NCBI GenBank assembly: GCA_016771945.1
Contig: QZLF01000003.1
Location: 803,454-867,453 of the forward strand
Reading direction: 5' to 3'
DNA from: Candidatus Leucobacter sulfamidivorax
GTDB taxonomy: Bacteria; Actinomycetota; Actinomycetes; Actinomycetales; Microbacteriaceae
Length of the DNA stretch: 64,000 nt
Part shown: positions 1 to 9,038 of the stretch, piece after piece
Position numbering within the stretch: position 1 is the stretch's first letter
Layout of the letters: each line of letters starts with the position of its first letter
Translations under genes and position numbers: made by a program
Notes under the pieces: model-generated
The model's database searches: none
The model's input: only the letters and a program-made list of their open reading frames with translations
Told to the model about the DNA's origin: nothing

Positions 1-1066
<1,066 letters not shown>

Positions 1067-1068
<2 letters not shown>

Positions 1069-1094
1069 TTTAGTCGAGGGGAGGATCGCGTCAA
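1067..1094 (-). promoter_or_regulatory. dnaK promoter
   Basis: On the minus strand a -35 TTGACG (1094-1089) is followed after 16 nt by a -10 TAAACT (1072-1067). The -10 shares bases with the proximal HAIR operator, so HspR binding would block polymerase. The start site would fall about 90 nt upstream of the dnaK ATG, leaving a long leader. Confidence 0.75.
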
Positions 1095-1110
1095 GTCCGC
1101 ACGGCGAAAA

Positions 1111-1131
1111 CTTGAGCTGCTTGGACTCAAC
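1111..1131. promoter_or_regulatory. HAIR operator 2 (HspR binding site)
   Basis: CTTGAGC-N7-ACTCAAC is a second HAIR copy with two mismatches to the consensus, placed upstream of the -35 box and centred 63 bp from the first copy. Two sites about six helical turns apart suggest cooperative HspR binding. Confidence 0.8.
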
Positions 1132-1185
1132 TCTCAGTTTTCATTCCGTCATCCCGAACTCGGGACACATGCCCGCGACGTCGCG

Positions 1186-1947
1186 TCACTCGTCGTCGGG
1201 GCGACGCGGATCCTCTCCCGGCTCGGGCTTCTCCGGATCCTCGGGAAGCCTGATCGCCCCCGTGCTCACCGCCTCGTCGATGGCCGCCTCGACCTGGCGC
1301 TGGCGACGCAGTCGGATGCGGCTGAGGGCGCGCTGCTCGGGCAGGCTCCAGCCGAAGCGCACCGCGAGCAGGCGCAGCACGGCGGTCACCACGACGCAGG
1401 CGATGCCCGCCGCGAGCACCGGCAGATCGAATGCGAGCATGGTGAGCAGCACCGCGATGCCACCCATGGACGCCACCGCGTAGAAGGAGCCGACGTGCAT
1501 GAGGGCGATCGGGATGTTCAGCATCACATCGCGCATGACGCCGCCCCCGACCGCCGAGATGGTGCCGATGAAGAGGGAGGGCACGACGGGCATCCCCATC
1601 GCGAGCGCCTTGGTGGCGCCGATCGCGCCGAACATGCCGATGCTGAGCGCGTCGAGCAGCGTCACCGCCGGGTCGAGCCGTTGGAAGAGGCGCGGCAGGA
1701 GCATGCCGACGAACGCGGCGAGCGTCGCGGTGATCAGGTAGTAGTTGCTCGAGAACGCGGCCGGGGTGACCCCGAGCAGGATGTCGCGCAGGAAGCCGCC
1801 GCCGATGCCCGTGGCGATGCCGACGATCGCGACGCCGAGCAGGTCGAGGCGCTTGAAGCCCGCGGCGAAGAGGGCCCCCTGCAGGCTGCCCACGGCCACG
1901 GCGGAGAGATCCGCCGCCAGCGGCACGGTGAAGGTTCCGTCGAGCAT
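1186..1947 (-). CDS. TRIC/UPF0126 family membrane protein
   Basis: A 253-residue integral membrane protein of the trimeric intracellular cation channel (UPF0126, YicG/YadS) family; bacterial members are described as cation channels or glycine-type transporters. Two homologous halves each carry the Gly-rich signature: GIGGGFLRD at residues 47-55 and GGGVMRDV about 85 residues later. About seven hydrophobic segments are followed by a charged cytoplasmic tail rich in Arg, Pro and Asp. The ATG at 1947 is preceded by an AGGAGGAG ribosome site; the reading frame stays open further upstream without a comparable signal. It is convergent with nothing and sits downstream of the TetR gene, 74 nt away. 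Confidence 0.88.
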   Translation of the reverse strand: MLDGTFTVPLAADLSAVAVGSLQGALFAAGFKRLDLLGVAIVGIATGIGGGFLRDILLGVTPAAFSSNYYLITATLAAFVGMLLPRLFQRLDPAVTLLDALSIGMFGAIGATKALAMGMPVVPSLFIGTISAVGGGVMRDVMLNIPIALMHVGSFYAVASMGGIAVLLTMLAFDLPVLAAGIACVVVTAVLRLLAVRFGWSLPEQRALSRIRLRRQRQVEAAIDEAVSTGAIRLPEDPEKPEPGEDPRRPDDE

Positions 1948-2021
1948 GAGTCGCTCCTCCTCCTCTCGGCGACGCCGCGTCACGGTCGAGCGGGACCGCA
2001 GGCCGGGCGCCGGGAGAACAT

Positions 2022-2567
2022 TCAGGCCTCGGTGATGGCGGCGCGGATCAGCTGCCTGATCTCGTCGTCGCTGAGCCCGTGGTCGAAGACGGCCCGCTGC
2101 AGCAGGGCGCCGTCCCAGATCAGTTCCAGCTTCGTGGCCGTCGCATCGTCGACCACGTGCGCGAGCGAGCTCTTGACCTCCTTGGACCACGACTTGACGA
2201 GATCCGCGAAGTCAGGGTTCCGCGCCGCTTCGGAATACAGGGTGAGGACGAGCACGGTGTCCTGCTCGTCGGTGCTCATCGCCTCGATGACGCGGAACAC
2301 GGCCTCGACCAGTTCGTCCTTCGTCGACACTTCCCTGAGCTTCTTGCGATACCTCTTCTCGACCTTCTTGACGAAATGCGCGAACGACTCGAGCAGCAGA
2401 TCGTTGAAATCGTCGAAGTGGTAGCTCGCCGTGCCGAGGGACATGCCCGCCTCGGTGACGACCCGGCGATAGGAGACGGAGGCGATGCCGCTGGCGGCCG
2501 CGACGCGAAGGGTCGCTTCCATCAGGGCGACCCGCGTGTGGGCCGAGCGTGCATTCGTCTTCGCCAT
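2022..2567 (-). CDS. TetR/AcrR family transcriptional regulator
   Basis: A helix-turn-helix repressor of about 181 residues. The N-terminal DNA-binding domain includes the TetR-like recognition segment GMSLGTASYHF preceded by ASVSYRRVVTEA. The C-terminal part is a helical ligand-binding domain without recognisable pocket residues. An in-frame alternative ATG at 2636 would add 23 residues; neither start has a good ribosome site. It is the last gene after eutH, the SDR and the LLM monooxygenase on the same strand, so it probably regulates that operon, perhaps through the palindrome at 6091-6109 (inference). The effector is unknown. Confidence 0.85.
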   Translation of the reverse strand: MAKTNARSAHTRVALMEATLRVAAASGIASVSYRRVVTEAGMSLGTASYHFDDFNDLLLESFAHFVKKVEKRYRKKLREVSTKDELVEAVFRVIEAMSTDEQDTVLVLTLYSEAARNPDFADLVKSWSKEVKSSLAHVVDDATATKLELIWDGALLQRAVFDHGLSDDEIRQLIRAAITEA

Positions 2568-2724
2568 GGCGTCTCTGGAAACCTCGATCCGAAGCGCGGT
2601 GAGCACGTCCCGCCGCTGCTCGCACTCCGAGGCCATAGTATCGGTCGGGATCGGCCGTCGCGGCGCAGCCGGCCGCGACGGGAAGGCGCAGCGGCCGCGC
2701 CGGGGCCCGGCCGCCGCGCACTCC

Positions 2725-4002
2725 TCAGATGCTCGGTCGCACCTCCTGCTCCGCCTCGAGGGGATTTTCGCCCTCGAGCTCCGATGCGACGTCGACCCCC
2801 GCGGCGATGTCCTGCTGCTCGAGCCGCTTCGCGAAGGGCACCGCGAGCCAGAGCGCGATGAGCGCGCCGACGATGCCGCCGCCGATCTTGCCGAGGATCA
2901 TCGCGACGATCATGTTCGGCTGGAACGCGGCGGTGAATGCGAGGTAGTCGCCCAGCGCGAAGCCGGCCGACGCGGAGAAGGCGATGGTCATCACCTTGTG
3001 CTTCGCCGGCATCAGCGCCACGATGCGGAAGAGCGCCAGGACGTTCGTCGCGCCCGCGAGGTACCCCGCGACGACCGACTCCGAGTGGCTCTCGCCGCCG
3101 CGCCCGGCCTTCCGCAGGATCCACCCGACGAGCTTGCGCAGGCCGTAGATCATCGGGAACGCGCCGGCGAGCATGACCGCGATGTAGCCGACCACCTCGA
3201 GGGCGCGGAACTGGTTCTCCTCGTCGGCGATGAACGGCTGCAGCGGCCAGGAGCCGAAGAGCATCGAGAACACGCCCGTGAAGTACTCCACGACGTTGAG
3301 CGCCATCGACACCGTGGTCACGTACAGGATCACCTTGCCGAAGACGAGGAACGCCTTCACCGTGAAGCCCTGGAAGAATCGCAGCAGCACCGCGAGCACG
3401 GCCATCAGGATCACGAGCGGCACGAGGTTCAGGAGCACCTCGCCGAACGACAGGTCGAACGGCCGGGTCCCCGGGCTCGTCGTGTCGAGCCCCTCGCGCA
3501 GCGGCACGCCGGTCTGCATGAGGATGAGCGACATGAAGAACGACGCGAAGGGGATCGACAGCAGACCCGACATGGTGCCGAGCGCCATGTACTTGTGGTC
3601 CGCCTTCCGCAGCATCGCGAGACCCACCGGGATCGAGAAGGCGATCACCGCCCCCGAGGTGAGGCTCACCGTGAAGGCCTGGATCCACGCGCCGTGGCTC
3701 CCCGCGATGTCGAGCGAGAGCGCGTAGGCGCCCTGGTCGCTCGGCAGCAGTGTGCTGATCGCGATGGAGGGATCGGAGTGCATCCACAGGTACAGCGGAC
3801 CCACCGTGCCCTCGATCAGCGGGACGAGCAGGGGGATGATCCCCATCATCCCGGCGACCGGGATGAAGATGTGCCCCATGGTGAGGATGCCCTCTTTGAA
3901 TTCGACGGCGTACCCCGACTTCGGGATGAACATGTAGGCGAACGCCCCGACGAGCAGGAACGCCATCATGATCCAGATGATGATCTGACCGAGAAGCTCC
4001 AT
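2725..4002 (-). CDS. eutH: EutH-type ethanolamine transporter
   Basis: A 425-residue polytopic membrane protein with about ten to eleven hydrophobic segments, slightly longer than enterobacterial EutH (about 408). Residues line up with EutH throughout: the segment ending PSIAISTLLPSDQGAYALS corresponds to the EutH segment containing PSMFAGTLLACDMGGF. IAFSIPVGLAML, YMALGTMSG and GFALGDYLAF also match. EutH imports or facilitates diffusion of protonated ethanolamine. No ethanolamine ammonia-lyase (EutBC) or microcompartment gene is present nearby, so the amine probably feeds another route or the substrate is a related amino alcohol. The ATG at 4002 has a GGAAGGAGAGAG ribosome site and follows the SDR gene by 20 nt. 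Confidence 0.87.
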   Translation of the reverse strand: MELLGQIIIWIMMAFLLVGAFAYMFIPKSGYAVEFKEGILTMGHIFIPVAGMMGIIPLLVPLIEGTVGPLYLWMHSDPSIAISTLLPSDQGAYALSLDIAGSHGAWIQAFTVSLTSGAVIAFSIPVGLAMLRKADHKYMALGTMSGLLSIPFASFFMSLILMQTGVPLREGLDTTSPGTRPFDLSFGEVLLNLVPLVILMAVLAVLLRFFQGFTVKAFLVFGKVILYVTTVSMALNVVEYFTGVFSMLFGSWPLQPFIADEENQFRALEVVGYIAVMLAGAFPMIYGLRKLVGWILRKAGRGGESHSESVVAGYLAGATNVLALFRIVALMPAKHKVMTIAFSASAGFALGDYLAFTAAFQPNMIVAMILGKIGGGIVGALIALWLAVPFAKRLEQQDIAAGVDVASELEGENPLEAEQEVRPSI

Positions 4003-4022
4003 CGCTCTCTCCTTCCCCGTGC

Positions 4023-4799
4023 CTAGCGCCCGGCCAGCAGGGCGCCGTCGATGAGCACCTCGGCGCCGCTGATGTACGAGGCGTCGTCGGAGGCGAGGAA
4101 CGCGACGGTCGGGGCGATCTCCTCCGGGCCGGCGAAGCGGCCCATCGGGATGGTGGCGAGCACCGCCTCCTCGACTCCTTCGCCGAGCCCGGCGAACTCG
4201 TCGCGCATCATCTGCGTGTCGATGTAACCGGGGTGGATGCTGTTCACGCGAATCCCTTCCGGGGCGTAGGTCACCGCCCCCGACTTCGTCATCAGCGTGA
4301 CCGCGCCCTTCGACGCCATGTAGCTGATGTACCCCGAGGCGCCCACGAGCCCGAAGATGCTCGAGGTGTTGACCACCGACGCGTGCGCGCTCTTGCGCAG
4401 CAGCGGGATCATGGTGCGGTAGGAGAGGAAGATGCTCTTCTGGTTGATGTCGATCGTACGCTGCCAGGCGGCCTCGGTGGTGTTCACCGCGTCGTGCACG
4501 TCGGCGAGGATCCCGGCGTTGTTGACCAGGATGTCGAGGCGGCCCTCCGCCGCGTCGATCCGTGCGGCGACCTCCTCCCAGTTCGCGAGCGAGCTCACGT
4601 CGAGCACGAGGAAGCGGACGTCGAGCCCGAGCCCCCTGAGCCGCTCCTCGGTCTCGCGCCCCGCCGTCGCGTTGACGTCGGCGCAGTAGACGCGCGCGCC
4701 TTCCCGCGCGAGGCGTTCGGTATGGGCCGCGCCCTGTCCGCCGGCGCCGCCGGTCACCAGGGCGATGCGCCCCGCGAGGCGCTGTGTCAGATCGGTCAT
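4023..4799 (-). CDS. SDR family NAD(P)-dependent oxidoreductase
   Basis: A 258-residue classical short-chain dehydrogenase. The cofactor motif TGGAGGQGAAHTERLA sits near residues 17-32, with a following acidic residue (ADVN) that favours NAD over NADP. NNAG is near residue 92 and the catalytic YxxxK is read as YMASK around residue 160. It ends with the usual GAEVLIDGALL segment. A ribosome site AAAGGAG precedes the ATG. It lies between the LLM monooxygenase and eutH on the same strand and probably oxidises an alcohol product or substrate of the pathway; the substrate cannot be read from the sequence. Confidence 0.92.
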   Translation of the reverse strand: MTDLTQRLAGRIALVTGGAGGQGAAHTERLAREGARVYCADVNATAGRETEERLRGLGLDVRFLVLDVSSLANWEEVAARIDAAEGRLDILVNNAGILADVHDAVNTTEAAWQRTIDINQKSIFLSYRTMIPLLRKSAHASVVNTSSIFGLVGASGYISYMASKGAVTLMTKSGAVTYAPEGIRVNSIHPGYIDTQMMRDEFAGLGEGVEEAVLATIPMGRFAGPEEIAPTVAFLASDDASYISGAEVLIDGALLAGR

Positions 4800-4839
4800 T
4801 GTTGCTCCTTTGCGATGGGGTGTTCGAGTGGGTCGCGCA

Positions 4840-5925
4840 TTACTGCGCGGGGTTCAGGTGGGCCAGCCGGGGCGCGACCTCGGTGCCGAGCAGTTCGAAG
4901 TTGCGGCGGTAGGCCTCGGGGTCGTCGGAGTACTCGTAGCCGAAGGAGATGAGGGTTCCGAAGCCGCCGACCTCGTGGTACAGCCGCTCGATCTTCTCGG
5001 CGACGGTGTCGGGGGACCCCACGATGAGCAGGTTGTCGACCATCCACTCCACGGTGAGCTCGCTGTCGGGGATCGTGCCGCCCGTCAGGAATTGGCCGAT
5101 GCCCAGCTCGATGAAGTTGTCGAGGTTGTAGTCGCGCCAGGTGCTCCCCATCCCGCCCTCGAGCACCAGGCGACGGGCCTCCTCATCGGTGTCGGCGACG
5201 AAGGTGTCGCGGCAGACCTTCCAGTTCGCGCGCGAGGGCTCATGCCCCGCGGAGGACGCGGCGTCCGCATAGGTGCCCCAGTGCTCCTTGAGGATGCTGT
5301 TGTGCACCTGCTGGCTCAGCGGGAAGAAGCCCCGTCGGCCGGCCGTGGCCAGCGTCGGCGATTTCGCCTGCATGCCCGTCATGATGGCGGGGATGCGCTC
5401 GCGCTTCGGCTTCAGGTGCGGGCCCTTGAACGAGTCGTCCCACGCCGGCATGTCGGCGGTGAAGTACTCGCCCTCGATCTTGAAGGGGATGTCCCGGTAC
5501 AGGATCGCGTCGACGATGTCGAGCGCCTCGTTCATCATCCGAGGGTTGTTGACCCCGGTGCCGAAGAGCTGGGCGTCGCTCGGGTAGGCGCCCGGCGCGA
5601 ATCCCGCGATGTATCGACCGTGGGTCATATGGTCGAGCCACATGATGCGATGGGCGAGCGCCACCGGGTTGTGATACGGCAGCAGGTGGGCGGCGGCGCC
5701 CAGGTGGATTCTCTCGGTGCGCTGCGAGGCGGCCGCGATCATCAGGTCGGGCGCGGGGCTCGGCTCGGTGCCGAGGGTGTAGTGCTCGGCGAAGTACGCC
5801 TCGTCGAGGCCGTATCGATCCGCCCATTCGGTGACCTGCAGATCCCACTCGATGACGTCCTCCACGCTGCGCCTTCCCGCGGTGTAGCCGGTGGCGTAGG
5901 GGACGTTGAAGATTCCGAATTTCAT
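4840..5925 (-). CDS. LLM class (luciferase-like) flavin-dependent oxidoreductase
   Basis: A 361-residue bacterial-luciferase-fold protein that would use reduced FMN and oxygen. Features of the family include the N-terminal beta strand MKFGIFNVPYATG, the AYFAEHYT loop near residue 45 and RIHLGAAAHLLPYHNPVALAHR with ARYMTHGR-like LDHMTHGRYIAGFAPG in the middle. IVGSPDTVAEKIERLYHEVG follows near the C-terminus. It is the first gene of the operon containing the SDR, eutH and TetR genes. Members of this group hydroxylate or oxidatively cleave C-N, C-S or ring carbonyl substrates; which one applies here is not decidable. No flavin reductase is adjacent. Confidence 0.9.
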   Translation of the reverse strand: MKFGIFNVPYATGYTAGRRSVEDVIEWDLQVTEWADRYGLDEAYFAEHYTLGTEPSPAPDLMIAAASQRTERIHLGAAAHLLPYHNPVALAHRIMWLDHMTHGRYIAGFAPGAYPSDAQLFGTGVNNPRMMNEALDIVDAILYRDIPFKIEGEYFTADMPAWDDSFKGPHLKPKRERIPAIMTGMQAKSPTLATAGRRGFFPLSQQVHNSILKEHWGTYADAASSAGHEPSRANWKVCRDTFVADTDEEARRLVLEGGMGSTWRDYNLDNFIELGIGQFLTGGTIPDSELTVEWMVDNLLIVGSPDTVAEKIERLYHEVGGFGTLISFGYEYSDDPEAYRRNFELLGTEVAPRLAHLNPAQ

Positions 5926-6090
5926 GGTGTGCGTTTACCTTTCTCTGGGGTGCTCCCGGAAGGAGAGCGTTGGGGAACGGCGGCGGGGTCCGGCTCGGCC
6001 GTGCCGGACCGCTCGGGCCTTGGTGAAGCGGTCATCTGCGGAACCTCTCTGTTCGCGGTTCGTCCTCGAAATAATTTCAGACGTTTGTTT

Positions 6091-6109
6091 CGTACGAGTT
6101 TCTCGCACG
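6091..6109. promoter_or_regulatory. Operator-like palindrome upstream of the LLM operon
   Basis: CGTACGAG-TTT-CTCGCACG is an 8-3-8 inverted repeat with one mismatch. It lies just downstream of the promoter at 6118-6146, the expected position of a repressor site. Flanking direct repeats ACGTTTGTTT (6081-6090) and ACGTTCGTTC (6107-6116) may extend it. The TetR protein at 2022-2567 is the obvious candidate binder. Confidence 0.6.
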
Positions 6110-6117
6110 TTCGTTCT

Positions 6118-6146
6118 AAGATAAATATCGCGCCTCCCGGTGTCAA
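6118..6146 (-). promoter_or_regulatory. Sigma-70-type promoter of the LLM-SDR-eutH-tetR operon
   Basis: On the minus strand a consensus -35 TTGACA (6146-6141) is followed after exactly 17 nt by TATCTT (6123-6118). Transcription would run into the operator-like palindrome and then the LLM oxidoreductase gene, giving a leader of nearly 190 nt. Confidence 0.78.
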
Positions 6147-6203
6147 GGGATCCGTTCAGAGCCCGGCTACCCCGGAGCCGCCCGGGTGGGCTATGTTGAC
6201 CCC

Positions 6204-7541
6204 ATGAGCGAGACGACGACGCCCGCTGCACCGGAGGCCGAGCCCGAGTCGGGGCCGGGAGCCTCACCCGGGGCCGCACCGGCGAAGAAGCGCACGGTGT
6301 TCGCCTGGTCGCTCTGGGACTGGGGGTCGGCCTCGTTCCAGGCCGTCGTCACGACCTTCGTCTTCACCGTCTACCTCACGAGCGCGGCCTTCGGGCCCGA
6401 GCACGAGACTTCGGCCGCACTCGGCACCGCGCTGCTGATCGCCGGGATCGTCGTCGCGCTCTTCGCGCCCGTGATCGGGCGCCTCACCGACGCGGCCGGG
6501 CGCCGCAAGACCTGGCTCGGCATCAACACGGCGATCACCGTCGCCTGCACCGCGCTCATGGTGTTCGTCGCGCCGGCCCAGCAGTTCCTCGTCTTCGGCC
6601 TCGTGCTGCTCGCGATCGGCAACATCGCCTTCGAGTTCGCGAGCGTCACCTACAACGCGATGCTCAACCAGGTCTCGACGAACGCGAACGTCGGCAAGAT
6701 CTCGGGCTTCGGCTGGGGTATGGGCTACCTCGGCGGCATCGTGCTGCTCGCGCTGATCCTCGTCGGCTTCGTCTTCCCCGACCCCGGATGGTTCGGGGTG
6801 CCGCACGCCGACGGCTGGAACATCCGCACCGCGATGGTGCTCGCCGCGCTCTGGTTCGGCGTCTTCGCCGTGCCCGTCTTCTTCGCGGTGCCCGAGATCA
6901 AACCCGCCGACCCGGCGGGCACCCGGCCGCGCGGGATCCTCTCCGCCTACGGGGACATCTTCCGCAGCATCGGCGGGCTCTGGAAGACCACCCGGAAGAC
7001 CCTCTACTTCCTCATCGCGAGCGCGGTGTTCCGCGACGGCCTCGCCGGCGTCTTCACCTTCGGCGGAGTGGTGGCCGCGCTCAGCTTCGGCTTCGAGCCC
7101 TCGACGGTGATCGTCTTCGCGATCGCCGCGAACGTCGTCGCCGGCCTCGCAACGATCGGCGCCGGGCTGGTCGAGGACCGCGTAGGCGCGAAGGCGGTGA
7201 TGATCCTCTCGCTCGTGCTCATGGTGATCTGCGGGCTGGTGCTCTTCATCCTCGCGCCCCTCGGCGCATGGGTGTTCTGGACGTTCGGCCTCGTGCTCTG
7301 CATCTTCGTCGGCCCCGTGCAGTCCGCGTCGCGGACCTTCCTCGCCAGGCTCATCCCGCCGGGGCGCGAGGGCGAGATCTTCGGACTCTACGCCATGACG
7401 GGTCGCGCGGTCTCCTTCCTCGCGCCCGCGGCGTTCACGGCCGCCGTCGCGCTCGGCGGAGCGACGATCTACGGCATCCTCGGCCTCGTGCTCGTGCTGC
7501 TCGCCGGGCTGCTGCTCCTCGTCCCGCTGCGGGGGAAGTAG
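6204..7541 (+). CDS. MFS transporter, UMF1/Atg22-like
   Basis: A 445-residue major facilitator with twelve hydrophobic segments, a Pro/Glu-rich N-terminal tail and the opening VFAWSLWDWGSASFQ, which is typical of the UMF1 (vacuole effluxer Atg22-like) family. A loop-2 motif GRLTDAAGRRKTWLG is present near residue 95. The substrate is unknown. A GTG at 6186 would add six residues, but TATGTT at 6192-6197 lies exactly 6 nt before the ATG at 6204. That favours a leaderless mRNA starting at this ATG. It is divergent from the LLM operon. Confidence 0.9.
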   Translation: MSETTTPAAPEAEPESGPGASPGAAPAKKRTVFAWSLWDWGSASFQAVVTTFVFTVYLTSAAFGPEHETSAALGTALLIAGIVVALFAPVIGRLTDAAGRRKTWLGINTAITVACTALMVFVAPAQQFLVFGLVLLAIGNIAFEFASVTYNAMLNQVSTNANVGKISGFGWGMGYLGGIVLLALILVGFVFPDPGWFGVPHADGWNIRTAMVLAALWFGVFAVPVFFAVPEIKPADPAGTRPRGILSAYGDIFRSIGGLWKTTRKTLYFLIASAVFRDGLAGVFTFGGVVAALSFGFEPSTVIVFAIAANVVAGLATIGAGLVEDRVGAKAVMILSLVLMVICGLVLFILAPLGAWVFWTFGLVLCIFVGPVQSASRTFLARLIPPGREGEIFGLYAMTGRAVSFLAPAAFTAAVALGGATIYGILGLVLVLLAGLLLLVPLRGK

Positions 7542-7573
7542 CAGTCCACATCCTCACCCGGCGCGGTCGAGTC

Positions 7574-7617
7574 GTCGCGGATGTGCAGTTCGCGGCCCCG
7601 AACGACACTTCCGCGAC
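7574..7617. repeat. Intergenic imperfect palindrome
   Basis: Arms 7574-7592 and 7599-7617 pair at 16 of 19 positions around a 6-nt loop, with the outer eight bases GTCGCGGA/TCCGCGAC perfect. It follows the MFS stop codon by about 30 nt and may terminate that gene, but no U-tract follows. Confidence 0.55.
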
Positions 7618-7673
7618 AACTGAGCGGTCTCGTTCGGGCAGGAGCGCGCCGTGGCTCACAGTATCCTGGCGGG

Positions 7674-8951
7674 GTGCCCCGTCCCGCTCTCAGCCCCGAA
7701 CAGCTCGCCGTGTTCGAGCGGATCGAACACACCCGCGAGCACGTCTTCGTCACGGGACGCGCGGGCACGGGCAAGAGCACGATCCTGAACCACCTGGCCT
7801 ACGAGACGAGCAAGATCATCGCGGTCTGCGCGCCGACCGGGGTCGCCGCGCTCAACGTGGGTGGCCAGACGATCCACTCGCTGCTGCGCCTGCCCACCGG
7901 GGTGATCGCGGACCACGAGCTCGAGCAGCCCGCCGAGCTGAAGAAGATGCTCGCCGCGATCGACACGCTCGTGATCGACGAGATCTCGATGGTCTCCGCC
8001 GATCTCATGGATGCGATCGACCGCTCGCTCAGGCAGGCGCGAGGCAAGAAGCACGACCCCTTCGGCGGGGCGCAGATCATCATGTTCGGCGACCCCTACC
8101 AGCTGCCGCCGGTGCCGCCGCGCGACCCGCACGAGCGCGCCTACTTCGAGGACACCTACCGCTCGCTCTGGTTCTTCGACGCCCGGGTCTGGCGCGACTC
8201 GCCCATGACCGTGATCGAGCTCACGGAGGTGCACCGGCAGCGCGACGACCGCTTCAAGCAGATCCTGACCGCCGTGCGCCACGGCGAGGTCACGGCGGAT
8301 CAGGCCGAGGAGCTCAACGCGGCCGGCGCCCGGCCGGCGCCCGACGACGTCATCACGCTCGCGACCACGAACGCGACGGTCGCGCGCATCAACGCGGATC
8401 GCCTGGCCCGCATCACGGGCGAGCCCCTGCGGGCGGTGGCCGAGATCAACGGGGAGTTCCGCGAGAACACCTACCCGGCCGACGAGGTGCTGCAGCTGAA
8501 GCCCGGGGCGCAGGTGATGTTCCTGCGCAACGACCCGGACGGGCGCTGGGTGAACGGGACGATCGGCACGGTCTCGCGCATCTCGGGCACCGTCTGGGTC
8601 GAGGTGGGCGACGAGGAGTTCGAGGTCGAGCCGACCGTCTGGGAACGGCACCGCTACCGCTACGACGCCGAGACGAAGAAGCTCGAGAAGGAGGTCGTGG
8701 CCGAGTTCGAGCAATTCCCGCTGCGGCTCGCCTGGGCGGTGACCGTGCACAAGTCGCAGGGGCACAGCTACGACGCGGCGGTGATCGACCTCGGGCCGCG
8801 GGCGTTCAGCGCGGGTCAGAGCTACGTCGCCCTCAGCCGGATCCGCTCGCTCGAGGGCCTCTACCTGCGGCGGCCGCTGCAGCCGCGCGACGTGATCGTC
8901 GACCCCAACGTCGCGCGGTTCATGCACGACGCGCTCGGCCGGAGCACTTGA
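7674..8951 (+). CDS. PIF1/RecD-like ATP-dependent DNA helicase
   Basis: A 425-residue superfamily 1B helicase. Walker A GRAGTGKST lies near residues 22-30, Walker B LVIDEISM near 97-104, and a FGDPYQLPPV motif III near 138. The C-terminal UvrD_C_2-type segment AVTVHKSQGHSYD and YVALSRIRSLEGLYL lies around residues 355-400. Members act in recombination, repair or replication restart. The GTG at 7674 is preceded by TATCCT with a 6-nt gap, a leaderless arrangement; a longer in-frame reading to 7581 has no start signal. It is convergent with the ABC transporter operon. Confidence 0.9.
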   Translation: MPRPALSPEQLAVFERIEHTREHVFVTGRAGTGKSTILNHLAYETSKIIAVCAPTGVAALNVGGQTIHSLLRLPTGVIADHELEQPAELKKMLAAIDTLVIDEISMVSADLMDAIDRSLRQARGKKHDPFGGAQIIMFGDPYQLPPVPPRDPHERAYFEDTYRSLWFFDARVWRDSPMTVIELTEVHRQRDDRFKQILTAVRHGEVTADQAEELNAAGARPAPDDVITLATTNATVARINADRLARITGEPLRAVAEINGEFRENTYPADEVLQLKPGAQVMFLRNDPDGRWVNGTIGTVSRISGTVWVEVGDEEFEVEPTVWERHRYRYDAETKKLEKEVVAEFEQFPLRLAWAVTVHKSQGHSYDAAVIDLGPRAFSAGQSYVALSRIRSLEGLYLRRPLQPRDVIVDPNVARFMHDALGRST

Positions 8952-8990
8952 CAGGCGCGGGCAGGCGCGGAGGATCCGGGACCCGCTGAA

Positions 8991-9018
8991 CGGCCCGCTG
9001 CGGAGCCGGAGCGGGCCG
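8991..9018. terminator. Bidirectional terminator hairpin
   Basis: A perfect 9-bp stem CGGCCCGCT/AGCGGGCCG with a 10-nt loop sits between the convergent helicase and ABC transporter genes. It lacks a clear T-run on either side. Confidence 0.6.
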
Positions 9019-9038
9019 CGGAACCGGCGGGCGCACCC

